This document shows positions 10,723 to 20,111 of a stretch of 64,000 nucleotides of DNA, piece by piece; within the stretch, counting starts at the first letter, position 1; the number at the start of each line of letters is the position of its first letter. Origin of the DNA: Salticus scenicus (taxonomy: Eukaryota; Arthropoda; Arachnida; Araneae; Salticidae); NCBI GenBank assembly GCA_963930645.1, contig OZ005651.1, positions 129,217,475-129,281,474 of the forward strand. The letters run 5' to 3'. The position numbers and the translations under genes were made by a program. The notes beneath the pieces are model-generated. The model was not told the DNA's origin. It ran no database searches and worked only from the letters and a program-made list of their open reading frames with translations.

Positions 10723-11882
10723 TAGAGATGTAAAAAACCCGGGGATTTTGCTTCAGGGGAATAAACATGGGAATTTTCGGGTTTAAATCGGGAATTTTGG
10801 GAACTTTGGAAACTTTGATGGGAAGAAACTAATATTCAGTGTTTCGATTTAATTTCACTTTTTTTAAGTGTACAAACAACTTGCTTCAATATCATTTTTA
10901 TTCTATTTGCTTAAATAAAAGTGATATAAAAAATTATGTGGTTATTTTGCAAAAAATTGTAAAAAAATTAAACATTTACGTTATTAACAGTAATAAATGA
11001 TGAAGCTTTGTCTGCCTATTTAAATAACACTAGAACATTTTTTCTTTTTTTTTTTTTTTTTAAAGAATACCATAATAAAATATGTTATAAAAAATAATGC
11101 AATGAAATTAAAGTATGGTTAGAATGCTTTAAAATTATAAAATTTTATTATAATTCATCGAACAAAATTTCACAATAGTTCATGAAATTTTGTTACAATC
11201 AGTTAAAGAGCACGGGCAGCAAAATCGAACATGAGTTCTTCGGTTATTAAGAATTAGAGCAATAATTTTTTAATGCATTAAATCAATACATAAAATATTC
11301 AATAGCTAATAATTAATAATTTGGCTGTTATTTCTTTCTTTCTTTATTTTTTGCATATTAATATTGGTGAAATTTTAATTGAAATAATATTTCCCACTGT
11401 AATATTATTGATTGTTTTAGTAAATGTAGAATATTTTGAAGCATTTTTGTTTTATTGTTGAAATAAAATGTTAAAGATATACAACTGAAACGTGATAAAC
11501 TCCGATTGCGGTTTAAAAAAAAACGAAGTGTTATATTGAACTCAGTGTGTATACAGTAAGAACTAAGATATAAACATACTGCAATAACAGAAAATAAGTC
11601 TGTTAATTAATGAAATTTGAAACTTGCAATTTTAAATTTATAGACGTTAAAACCACTATTTAAAAATTGAAAGATCATAAAAAATATTTAAATGTGAGAT
11701 AACATTTTGAAAAATGCCTTAGAACATATCTAATCTCAGAAAAAAAAAAAAAAAAAGGCTAAATTCGTAACTTTTGAAAACTTTCAAAATTCCCTTGTTT
11801 TGGAAACTTTCAAAATTCCCTTCCCAAAAAACCGGGTTTATTCCCTGGTTTAAACCCGGGTTTTTCCCCGCTCACATCTCTA
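10723..11882. mobile_element. hAT-like non-autonomous element, 1160 bp
   Basis: Ends are inverted: the left reads tagagatgtaaaaaacccgg and the right, reverse complemented, tagagatgtgagcggggaaa. Both continue into subterminal sequence with repeated gggaatttt and cccggg blocks for about 120 bp. The 8-bp duplication and the TAGAGATG ends fit the hAT superfamily. The interior is AT-rich with T and A tracts (for example 11041-11061 and 11740-11756) and has no transposase frame, so movement would need an enzyme supplied elsewhere. It landed in the first catalytic motif of the LINE's RNase H. Confidence 0.88.
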
Positions 11883-11890
11883 CCCATCAG
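11883..11890. repeat. 8-bp target-site duplication (right copy)
   Basis: cccatcag. In the LINE's reading frame these bases encode part of the TDG motif. Confidence 0.9.
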
Positions 11891-12122
11891 TATACACCGC
11901 CACTGGAGCAGAAGGAGAGAAGGCATTAGTTGAGATATTGATTAGGGCATGAGAGGTATCAGCTGCAGGGTGAATATGCCAACTGCATGTTTTACGTTGT
12001 ATTTCTGAATTGGGGAAGTGTTCATTTTGCAGTGAAGTGTTACTGAGTTGTAGAATGTTAGTTTTATGAAATTCATATTTAACTGTTAGGTAGATAGCTG
12101 GAATCCCGGGGATCACCGTCAA
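11883..12122 (-). pseudogene. LINE RT-RNase H linker and first RNase H motif
   Basis: The minus-strand frame runs MTVIPGIPAIYL ... SPSAPVAVYTDG and stops at the first codon of the hAT-like insertion. AVYTDG is the start of an RNase H domain, its Asp being the first catalytic metal ligand. Removing the insertion and one duplication copy joins this in frame to SKTEHGVGS at 10714. Confidence 0.85.
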
Positions 12123-12179
12123 TGCGTCAGCGGAAATAGCTCTATAACCTCAGGAAATTTGCAATAAGAAAATTCTTTG

Positions 12180-13600
12180 AAAAGAGAAGAGTTTGAGTTT
12201 TGCTGTATTTGAAAGATCCCCCCCCCCCCAAATTCCAGCCCCGTAAGTTATGATTTTTACTACTATTACACGGTAGCAGATCTTTAACATGTTTGATTTA
12301 ATACTCCAATTTTTCCCCTCGAGTTTTATAGAAATATTTTAAATTTTGAGTAATTTAAGCTTTAAATTGTTGATATGTGCAATCCAGTTGAGGTTCTTAT
12401 CTATAGTAACCCCTAAGATTCGGGTGTTGTCTACATGGGTGTCACATAACTTCATTGACCCTGATCACCGGTTTTCGTTTTAAAATCCTGGGAAGAGAAA
12501 AGTTAAGAGCCTGTGTCTTAGCTGCTGAAAGTGTGAGATTGAGTGTGGAAAGAATTGGCAGAAAGTTGTTAAAGCATCATGGGCCTGAGATTCCAGATCC
12601 CTTCTTGTTTTGCCCGAAAGGATTATCGTGAAGTCATCAGCGAAGGCAAAGATTTCAAAGCCTTTAGAGGTCATAGGTTCGAGAATGGCGTTAGCGATTA
12701 ATGTTCAGAGAACTGGACCAAGACATGAACCTTGAGGACAATCTTTTTCTTGAATATGGTCTGAGGATGGAAAGATAAGAGCTGATGACTCCAGCGATAT
12801 TCCCCGGACATTGAAAGGATTGGAGAATATTCAAAATATGGAGTCATTCAATATGATCGAAGGCTCCTTGAATGTCCAACGAGACGAAGGTGGCATAGTG
12901 TTTCGAGTTGTAACTAGAGGCGCAGGAAGAGAGGATAGCATTCAATGCCATTTCGCATGATCTGCCCTCTCTGAACCCGAATTGATTTTCATTCAATAAG
13001 CTATTAGATTCTAGAAAGTGATTGAGGCGGATTACAATTAATTTTTCTAATAATTTTCCTAAAGTTGGAAGCAGGCAGATCTCGCGGTAAGACTTGGGTT
13101 CAGAGGGACACTTCCCTTGCTTTAGAAACCACCGCTCTTCGACGAAGCACTTGGGGGAAATACTGAAAAAGTAAGCATAAGTTGGACCAGCGTAATAAAA
13201 TCTGACTAATGGAAGAAATAACTAATTTTTAAATGATAAAATCTATCCCATCCGGACCTGGAGCTTTTTTATTGTTAAATCCTGAGAGCGCAGTTCGGAT
13301 CTCAGCTTTCGTAAAAGCTTTGTCTGACTGGGCTGTAAATAGGAAGGGATGAGGTGACATGGATGGGAGAGAAGAAGGGCCGAAAAGGGTTTCAGTTAAA
13401 TATTCTAAGTTGTTCTTTTTGGAAGAAAGGATCGGTGGTCTCTGTAGTCTTAGCTCATGAGGTGTGAAGAATTTACTGGAGAATTTTTTTTTTTGATCAG
13501 TACCAAAGTTTTCTGTCTGAGAAGAGCAGAAAGACTTCCACGCTGCGTGTTTTGCCTTGTTGAGTTGTTTTTCATAGTTCGCTGCTAGTTTTTCTGTTGT
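12180..13600 (-). pseudogene. LINE reverse transcriptase domain, degraded
   Basis: RT landmarks appear in order on the minus strand with intervening stops and shifts: KAPGPDGIDFI near 13240-13270, SLDIQGAFDHIE (motif A, catalytic Asp) near 12847-12885, CPQGSCLGPVL and LIANAIL near 12690-12750, and FAFADDFTII (motif C, the usual YADD box) near 12620-12650. The enzyme would copy element RNA into DNA at the nicked target. All key blocks are identifiable, but no frame is open across the domain. A run of C at 12218-12227 and another homopolymer probably account for some shifts. Confidence 0.85.
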
Positions 13601-14442
13601 ATCTGTAGTTGTTGACGTTCTGGTTCTTCTAGATATTTCAATCTGCGTCTTATTGCCGTTAATTTATTACGCAGTGACCTTAAATGGGGAGACCAGAAGG
13701 ATGGAGTAGAGTGGCGTCTCACTTTTTTCAATCGAAAGGAGGAATTTGCGGCAGCTTGAATAAGGTAAATTAGGATTTCTGTAAAGATGTTTAAGTGTTC
13801 TGTGTTTGAGATTCTGTTAAGTTGTTGGGAAAATGTGGAACTAAAGTTTTTCATTTTTTGTTTAAATTTTTTGTGATTTCCTCCTTGTGTGGCGAAACGC
13901 TTTCGATATAAATTCAGTGGTGTTTTTTTTAGGGTGAATGTAATATAGTTGTGATCTGTGTTATTAAATTCATCTGAGACAGACCAGTCATGTATTAGAG
14001 GCAAAGTTGCTGGGTTGACCAACGTAAAGTCTGGCCAGCCCAAAGCGCCATTCTTCTCAAATGTTGGCGATGAATTTTCTAAGTTAGCTAGACATATGTT
14101 GTGTATTATTATATGTTCAATAAGGCGGCTTCCCCTGGTATCCTCGCGTTTTGAGCACCAAAGAGGGGAGTTTGCGTTTAGGTCATAGCCGTAGATGAAA
14201 AGAGCTCGAAGGCTAATCAGGGGCTGCCATTCCTCAAGACAGTGATCGAAGTCATCGGACGGATCTGCATATGCACTGCCAATGACCACTTCGCCATCAC
14301 TTGTAGTCAGTGTCACAAAGACACAATTATCCCCAGTAAAAGGGTGAGTGAAGATTAAGTGTGGGGATCTGATAATAATATGTGCTGACTTGTTCTGAGA
14401 GGAAAATTTGGCCCATGATGAAGGGAATCCGTACAGACCCCC
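13585..14442 (-). pseudogene. LINE endonuclease domain, main part
   Basis: The frame is open from 14442 down to the middle of ORF2. It contains LYGFPSSWAKF, VIGSAYADPSD, the GYDLNANSPLWC block (Asp-x-Asn-Ala of apurinic-type nucleases), GWPDFTLVNP, and TDHNYITFTL where the C-terminal SDHxxI motif is expected. These identify an exonuclease-endonuclease-phosphatase fold nuclease that nicks target DNA. Its N-terminal part lies at 14832-14978, beyond two insertions. The codon at the junction (14443-14445) is TAA within the TTAA target of the first insertion. Confidence 0.88.
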
Positions 14443-14446
14443 TTAA
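14443..14446. repeat. TTAA target duplication (left copy)
   Basis: ttaa here and at 14641-14644 flank the 194-bp insertion. Confidence 0.7.
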
Positions 14447-14640
14447 CAAAACAGTAAAGGTTCCTTTATAGTGACCGTTCCGTTCTGCTGTACGCAAGTA
14501 CTGAGCTAGAATATAAGGAGTGATAACTATCTATTGAATAAGAAATTGAATTGAATTGAATATAATATGAAGTTATTACTCCTTTTATTCTAGCTCTGTT
14601 CTTGCGTACAGCGGAACGGAACGGCTACTATAAAGCCTGC
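14447..14640. mobile_element. TTAA-flanked inverted-repeat element (piggyBac-like MITE)
   Basis: A 194-bp insertion with 64-bp inverted arms (14464-14527 and 14571-14634; arm start ctttatagtgaccgttccgt) inside the LINE endonuclease. TTAA at both borders, and restored continuity of the endonuclease reading frame on removal, fix the limits. The outermost bases (caaaacag and tgc) are not inverted repeats of each other, so assignment to piggyBac or another TTAA-duplicating group rests on the target alone. No coding capacity. Confidence 0.72.
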
Positions 14641-14659
14641 TTAAGCATCCTGAACCAGC

Positions 14660-14831
14660 CAACACCTCCTGTAATAATGCCTCCGAGCTGAGTTCTACGT
14701 CATGGAAAATCGGCCGATTTTATCCAATCAACAGTTCCTATGATACATGTTGGATCGTGTTGATTGGATGAAATCGGCCGATCTTCCGTGACGTAGAGCT
14801 CAGCTCGGAGGCATTATTACAGGTGGTGTTG
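14660..14831. mobile_element. 172-bp palindromic element with 7-bp duplication, copy 1
   Basis: Almost the whole element is one inverted repeat: it begins caacacctcctgtaataatg and ends with its reverse complement, meeting near the middle. It is flanked by aaccagc at 14653-14659 and 14832-14838. Two further copies lie at 30839-31010 and 31392-31562. Excising it restores the LINE endonuclease sequence ALVQDA in frame. No coding capacity. Confidence 0.92.
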
Positions 14832-14978
14832 AACCAGCGCGATATCTATGGAGTGAGCCTCCATGTATACCCGTGCTGCCAAATTGGCTGCCCTGCAATT
14901 GTTAAGGCTGATTTGCAAGAATTTCAAGTTGTTAGCACAAACTAAGTTATTGTTATTAGCAATGTTAGTATTATGCAT
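14832..14978 (-). pseudogene. LINE ORF2 start and endonuclease N-terminus
   Basis: From ATG 14978 the minus strand reads MHNTNIANNNNLV, then LKFLQISLNNCRAANLAARV and IDIALV, ending at the palindromic element. The LQ-x-x-L-N-x-x-RAA pattern and the ALVQD block (usually VQEPY) are the N-terminal signature of I/R1-type endonucleases, the Asn and the acidic residue being catalytic. ORF2 starts about 45 bp after the ORF1 stop at 15023. Confidence 0.85.
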
Positions 14979-15022
14979 AATTTAATTAATTATAATTTTG
15001 CGTGCAGTTAGAGTAATTAGAA

Positions 15023-15745
15023 TTAGGAAGCTATTTGCCATATAGGTAGTAGTCCCGTCGCTGTAGCGTACGTCTGTCCTTGGAAAGAGGAGGCATCGAT
15101 AGAGGAGGATGAGAGTCTTTGTCCATTGTAGTTAAGTGGGAACTTCACAGACGGCGTTGCTCTCATTCTCGATGGAACATCATAGTATTGCTGAGCAGTC
15201 TGTGATGGTGGAAGTGGAAGTTGAGAAGGAGGATATTTGTTGTCTAAGTATTCTCTGAGACCAGTGTATTCTTCCTGGAAGGAAAGGCAGTCGATTGAGT
15301 AAACTGGATGATCTGTATGGAAGTTTACGCCTTTTTGGTTAGCTCTACAGCAGTTGATACAATTGGGGCGGGGGGGGGGGTGCTGAACAATACTCATTTG
15401 CATGGGGACCCGCACATTTAGAACACTTTAAGGGCTGGCTGCAGAATGCAGCTGTGTACCAGAAACCTCGGCATTTAGTGCATCGGGTTACTCTTTTGTA
15501 AGGTCTCAGTCTGCAACGGTGAAGATCATAGCTGAAAAGGCCCGTTGATAGGAGATCCTCAGCGAGGGGAAGGGGCATCTGGAGGAGCCAGTTCCGGGAG
15601 TCTTTGTTTCTGGACCTTAAGTTCTTGATGACATCGATTGTCGAGGCACACCTTTTTGATAAATTGAATGGGTCAGAGAGGGACAACAGAATGTCAGCAC
15701 CGTGGGCCTCCACTGGGGCACCCACTACATTATTGGAAGAAAACT
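15023..15745 (-). pseudogene. LINE ORF1 (gag-like, zinc knuckles), frameshifted
   Basis: The first frame (15725-15345) gives GAPVEAHGADILLSLSD ..., a CTKCRGFWYTAAFC knuckle lacking its His, and a complete CSKCAGPHANEYC knuckle. The second frame (down to the stop at 15023) continues with CINCCRANQ ... HPVYSIDC, a third knuckle-like element, then a Pro/Ser-rich tail. The frames join at a run of about ten G (plus strand, 15371-15380), so one indel there broke the gene. ORF1 proteins of this type bind element RNA and form the ribonucleoprotein. Upstream of residue GAP a stop lies within about 25 bp, so the N-terminal part is truncated or missing. Confidence 0.82.
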
Positions 15746-15749
15746 GCTA

Positions 15750-16060
15750 TTTTATTTCTATTGTGGTACAACGTAACAAAGTTTACCCAAGTGGTGCATA
15801 AATATCTGTCTTCACAATGGCCAAATATGAATAATGGCATTTGATCACAAATACTTAAATAGTTCTTCACTTGATGTACAAACATGTGTAAATTTGACGC
15901 ATTCGGGTTTACAGAAAATTCTCGTTTAAATTATCGCCCTTAGGCTGAATAAAATACTAACCTATATATTTGTTCTTGAAAATTGCTGTTGTTTGTTGCT
16001 GCATTTAGTAAATCTCCTTCCCTTTATTTTCGGCAAGAATTTTTGTAACCTTTACTATAT
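15750..16060. other. Spacer, no gene seen
   Basis: Possibly LINE 5' flanking sequence; nothing recognisable. Confidence 0.4.
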
Positions 16061-16063
16061 GTA

Positions 16064-16795
16064 CAGGGTGATCAGTTTAAAAGAGTACCCATAGGTTTTT
16101 CTTATTACCCTCAAATCTGACGGTGTGGCAACTATTCTAACACTGAAGTATAATTGTTTGAACCTTGTTTAAATGTGGGAGACGATTTCTAACACTGTTG
16201 GACTGTTACAGCTTTATTTGTGAGGTAAAACAGAAATGGAGACGCACAGTGTTACTTAACCCTGTGATAATTTCCTTTTTGAAAAACATAATTTAATTAA
16301 AATTTTTTACATTATCATTCCTTACAGAAAATGTTGAAAATGTTCGCCACCATTTTTAATGCAAACATGAACACGTCGAACCAAGTTTTTTGACACACTT
16401 CGCAGCATTGTTGTTGTTATTAATGAGATTTCTTCAGTTATGATCTGTTTTAATTCATCGATGTTTGCAGGACTTCTCTGGAAAACCCTATGAAATGGTA
16501 ATGTAAAAATGATAATGATAATGCAAATGTAATGTAGGAATGATAATGCAAAAATTTGAATTTAATTTTGTTTTTCATAAATAAAATTATCACAGGGTTA
16601 AATAACATTGTGCGTCTCCATTTCTGTTTATACCTCAAAAATAAAGTTGTAACAGTCCAACAGTGTTGAAAATTGTCTCCCACACTTAAACAAGGTTCAA
16701 ACAATTATATTTCAGTGTTAGAATAGTTACCACATCCGTCATATTTAAGGGTAATAAGAAAAACTAACGGGTACTCTTTTAAATTGATCACCCTG
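16064..16795 (-). mobile_element. Inverted-repeat Tc1-type element, internally deleted
   Basis: The element is 732 bp with TA at both borders (16062-16063, 16796-16797). Its arms are about 230 bp, starting cagggtgatcagtttaaaag and ending in the reverse complement. Between the arms, minus-strand 16330-16490 encodes VFQRSPANIDELKQIITEEI ... LVRRVHVCIKNGGEHFQHFL, which matches the C-terminal end of Tc1/mariner transposases. It therefore derives from a full transposon that lost its catalytic region and gained or kept long inverted ends. It cannot encode an enzyme. Confidence 0.85.
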
Positions 16796-16821
16796 TATAT
16801 ATATATATATATATATATACT
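16796..16821. repeat. (TA)n microsatellite
   Basis: About 12 TA units directly beside the element end. A TA tract is a natural target for TA-specific insertion. Confidence 0.85.
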
Positions 16822-16867
16822 AGTTTTCAAATTTTAATAAGTATTTTGTATAAATTAACCTTATCTT

Positions 16868-17090
16868 AACGTTAAAAGACTTATTTTAACTTAAAATAAC
16901 TAAAAATAGCAGAGTGTACCAAGAATTGTGACGATAGAATCTTCAAAAACGTTGCAACCTTTTATTAAAAACAAAACGTAAGAACACTGACATAATACCT
17001 ACAATCGGTATTGCCACACAATTTAAAACAAAAATAAAATACTATTTCAACACTTTCTCTTATTTTGTTTTTGCCACAGAGTTGTATATT
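16868..17090 (-). repeat. Copia 3' LTR
   Basis: Aligns with 31027-31045 plus 31952-32150. Shared blocks include acttattttaac, caagaattgtgac, ccttttat, agaacactgaca and attgccaca, in order. The visible divergence between the LTRs indicates an old insertion. The outer edge (tcttaacgtt) has lost the TG expected at an LTR end. Confidence 0.75.
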
Positions 17091-17094
17091 AGTC

Positions 17095-17797
17095 CCACAT
17101 TTTTACACAGCTATAAAGCGGATTCGTTAAATCTGCCAGCTGAAATTATATTTGTAGACGCTTTACAGTAAGTTCTTTATTTGCTACCATCGCTCTTACG
17201 GAAAGTCTGATGCGTATGCATTTGGTTCGTTTATGATATTCTCCTTTACTTTGCGGCAATCTGATTGCTGTCTCATTATCGACTTCTAATTCTAGTACTC
17301 ATTTTTGATTTATAATCTCATTGATCAGTCTCTTCAACCAAACTAATTCTCTGGCTGCATCACTAGCTGCGACTATCCCAACTTCCGTGGAGGAAAGTGC
17401 TACAGAATATTGTCGTTGACTAAATCATAAAATTACTCCATCATCATATATGCAAACAACGACTGTATTTGGAGTACCTGTTGTAGTACCACCTAAATGA
17501 TTAGCATAACTGTAGCCTTCTAGAATAGTTTTTTATATCCTAATTTGTAGATTAGTCCTTTATCTGGAATTCCTTTCAAGTACAGAAATATTCTCTTATC
17601 TCTCTGCCAATCTTCTTCAATCGAATTTACTAGACATCTAGATACCATTCCTATTGCATATGCTATATCAGGTCTCATAACATGAATTATCTCCTAAAAC
17701 ATGATATACATTAAGGCTTCAACGGCTTGTCTGTAAGGAAAAGTTCTCTTGGTGGTAATTACTTTCCTTGATTTAGAGCCCTTTTTGATAATGGATG
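17095..17797 (-). pseudogene. Copia RNase H and RT C-terminus
   Basis: On the minus strand: RTFPYRQAVEALMYIM, then MRPDIAYAIGMVSRCL and HVxRIxxYLKG-like sequence, GYSYANHLGGTTTGTPNT, SVALSSTEVGIVAASDAARE (the SSTEAEYxA block of copia RNase H with altered residues), DNETAIRLP, then KCIRIR, LTVKRLQI and QLADLTNPLYS. These are the successive landmarks of a copia pol C-terminus, where RNase H removes the RNA template. In-frame stops and small shifts are frequent, so it is non-functional. Confidence 0.85.
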
Positions 17798-17799
17798 TA

Positions 17800-18012
17800 C
17801 AGTCAGCAGCAAAAGTATCCGAGCACTAGCAATAATCCCTGTCTAAAAAAATGCACTTAATACTGCTTTGTTAAATAAATCCTTGTCGAGTCATGTTCTT
17901 AGTCAGCCTAAGAACATGATTTGACAAGGATTTATTTAACAAAATAGTTTTAAGTGTACTTTTTTGACATCGGAATTATTGGCTAGTGCTCGGATACTTT
18001 TGCTGTCGACTG
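17800..18012. mobile_element. Palindromic mariner-type MITE, copy 1
   Basis: 213 bp, almost fully palindromic, with TA at 17798-17799 and 18013-18014. It begins cagtcagcagcaaaagtatc. Central arms share taaataaatccttgtcgagt. Its insertion interrupts the copia RT sequence. Other complete copies are at 30.6, 48.1 and 61.56 kb. Confidence 0.93.
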
Positions 18013-18014
18013 TA

Positions 18015-18525
18015 GACACCGGTTTGCAATCATTCATACCAAATCTTTCTAGAACTTTCTTTGTGTAGATTGACAGTAATTTAATGGAATTATCTTCCTG
18101 GCGATGAATCTGAAATCCTAAATAATACTCAGTAGGTTTTGTTGGATTTTAGAGTCTTCCTTTAGACCTTTGAGAAAACTTTCTAACTGATCTTTATTTG
18201 AAAATGCAACCAATCCACGATCAACATAAAAAACTATCAAAAATGGTTCTGAGTTCTTTCATCTTATAAATAAATACGAATCTGCCTCACTTCTTACAAA
18301 ACCAAGTTTCTCCAAATAGTCTCCAAAATGTGTATTTCAACATCTTGGGGCTTGTTTTAAACTACAGGTACTTGTTTTTGCAGCAAGGCAGAATGTTTCT
18401 TCGTAGTCGATTCCTTTGCGTTGAATAAAACCTTTTATAACAAACCTTGCTTTGTACTTATCGATACTGCCATCTGGATTTCTCTTGGTTCCCCAACAAA
18501 ACTTATACTGATGGATTCGTTCTGG
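18015..18525 (-). pseudogene. Copia reverse transcriptase, internally deleted
   Basis: The minus strand reads CWGTKRNPDGSIDKYKARFV, then IKGFIQRKGIDYEETF, and soon STCSLKQAPRC, EKLGFVRSEADSYLFI and VFYVDRGLVAFSNK. These match copia RT, but the motif A region (FDVKTAFLNG-type block with the first catalytic Asp) between EETF and SLKQAP is missing. The YVDD box reads YVDR, so a second catalytic Asp is lost. Stops are also present. The copy cannot encode an active enzyme. Confidence 0.85.
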
Positions 18526-18775
18526 CCTACCGCTGGCATTCTACACTTGCCATCAGTTATAGGTTGTCACTTGTAACTGAAGCAATGGGACGCTTAAGGC
18601 TGCCAGCAATGATGGCAGCCTACAGTGAAAATGTCGGTGGCCCAGAAATGGCATAATAACAGCTGGACTTTTGCAGGCTTTCTGCACGCGGCCAACATCA
18701 TGTTTGCCTTGTTGCGGCCCCAATTTATAAGGCCGGTAATGGATCATCACTTGCAATTCGAATGCGTAGAGGGCG
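18526..18775. repeat. GC-richer decayed repeat at one end of the copia gap
   Basis: Contains ggctgccagcaatgatggca, gtggcccagaaatggc and ggccaac-like phrases that recur in altered form at 27850-28260, the other end of the DNA separating the two copia parts. No credible reading frame. It may be one terminal region of the element that split the copia. Confidence 0.45.
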
Positions 18776-19476
18776 CTGCGATTCACCTTCTGATGATTTG
18801 GAATTCCCTCTCATTTCGTTTCGCCATTTCGTGCCAAGTCTGTGGCCTGAGGGATACACAAAGGTTAAATCTCATAAAAAGGGTATGAGTAAGTGATTCA
18901 GTTTTTAGTTTGGTTTTGTGTTCTTTTTTAATATCATTTTTTAAAGCATTCGATTTCAAAATCATTATTAAAGTATTAGGATTTCAGGAAATGTACAGCA
19001 ATTATCTTGTTGGTCCGTTTAAAATGAATTATGATAGAGAATTAATTAGAATGATTCCTAATTACGTTTTTATTGTTTGTTATTATTATTATTTTAATAG
19101 AGCTAATAAATTATGGATCCTACTTTACATTTATAAAATATAAATTCAGGGAAGTTATTAGGGTAATTATAAATTTGTAACGTTTTTGTTTTACTAATTT
19201 TTACTTTGCTCTACATGTAAATATAAAAATAAAGTATTTGATTCGTGAAAATTTTCAACTTCCACTTTTCGATCATTTTACACGTTTTGAGATATTCTGA
19301 ACACGATTTGATCTCATTAAATATATATATATATATATATATATACATATGTCTGTTTATGTGTGTATCATTAAAATTTTTAATGCTGTATTTCATGAAC
19401 AACTGAATGAAATTTAACTTACCTTGATATTTAGTTGGACTTTGACTTAAATTGGTGCTAATTACATTTGAGGATC
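18776..19476. other. AT-rich DNA inside the copia gap
   Basis: No gene seen. A (TA)n tract lies at 19320-19345. Confidence 0.45.
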
Positions 19477-19735
19477 TGTGAGGTTGAGACTGTAGAAGGT
19501 CACCACAGTTTGTTTAAAATTAAGCTGGATCCAGAAAAGTATACAATTGGGAAGGTTAAATCGCTTCGGCGCCAGTGACTCGACGAAATTTTGGGTCGGA
19601 TTAGTTTTGTATCGACATGGTGCTGCAACGCAGGAATTACGTTGCGAGAGGTAGATGAATTGGAAGCGATATTAAAAGTTTCGTTGAAATGAAGAGAAAG
19701 GAAGTTGGTGGAAAGTGGTATAAGATGGAGATGGT
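19477..19735 (+). repeat. Partial LTR copy (same family as the solo LTR at 31 kb)
   Basis: Starts tgtgaggttgagactgtaga and follows the first 260 bp of the solo LTR at 31046-31951, sharing ttaaatcgcttcg, gccagtgactcg and gacatggtgctgcaacg. The match fades downstream, and no terminal cctcaca was found. Truncated or diverged. Confidence 0.75.
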
Positions 19736-20100
19736 TTTCGCTAAAGGTATGGTGTAGTGGAGTCTTGTCCGACGTCAGTCTACGACAAAGTCTAAAGCTT
19801 AGAGTCGTAAAAGGCTTAGAGTTTAGATGAAGTTATATTTCGGTAGTGGAGATTAAGTTGTGCTTAAGTTAAGTAGTTTAATGAGTGTTGTTGTGCTTCA
19901 GTGCGAGTATTCGTGAATGGAAAACTGATCCAGCCGGGAATCCGCGGATCTGTTTGAAAGTCACGGTATCTAAGTAACGGAGTGCACCCGTCTCTATAAC
20001 TTCTGCTATTCTGGGGTGAGATATTTCAAATTATCTAAATTAGTTATTATACATCTGTTTGTTGCCGAAACGTCAGTGGAGGCCCTCTGTTGAGACTCAA
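19736..20100. other. Spacer, possibly the diverged remainder of the LTR
   Basis: It holds no gene. Weak similarity to the second half of the 31-kb LTR is possible. Confidence 0.35.
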
Positions 20101-20111
20101 AACGGTTTTGG

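Larger units (their letters stand above)
9553..15745 (-). mobile_element. LINE (I/R1-type non-LTR retrotransposon with RNase H), disrupted
   Basis: On the minus strand the order is gag-like ORF1 with CCHC knuckles (15745-15023), then ORF2 from ATG 14978 to a stop at 9913: endonuclease, reverse transcriptase, RNase H and a C-terminal cysteine-rich region. This order, and the RNase H in particular, fits the I, R1 and related clades. Subtracting three insertions with their duplications leaves about 3.5 kb of ORF2, close to a full-length enzyme. The 3' UTR probably ends near 9553-9570 in a TAA-rich tail (minus strand aataataaaata), as I-type elements do. The 5' end is uncertain: a stop lies upstream of the first ORF1 homology near 15748. 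Frameshifts and stops throughout show it is dead. Confidence 0.88.

Noticed and set aside
10715..10768. Apparent N-terminus of an intact RNase H gene
   Set aside because: The codons before TDG come from the end of the inserted hAT-like element; the true upstream part of the domain is at 11883-12122.
13958..14188. Plus-strand open frame of 76 codons
   Set aside because: It is the antisense shadow of the LINE endonuclease.
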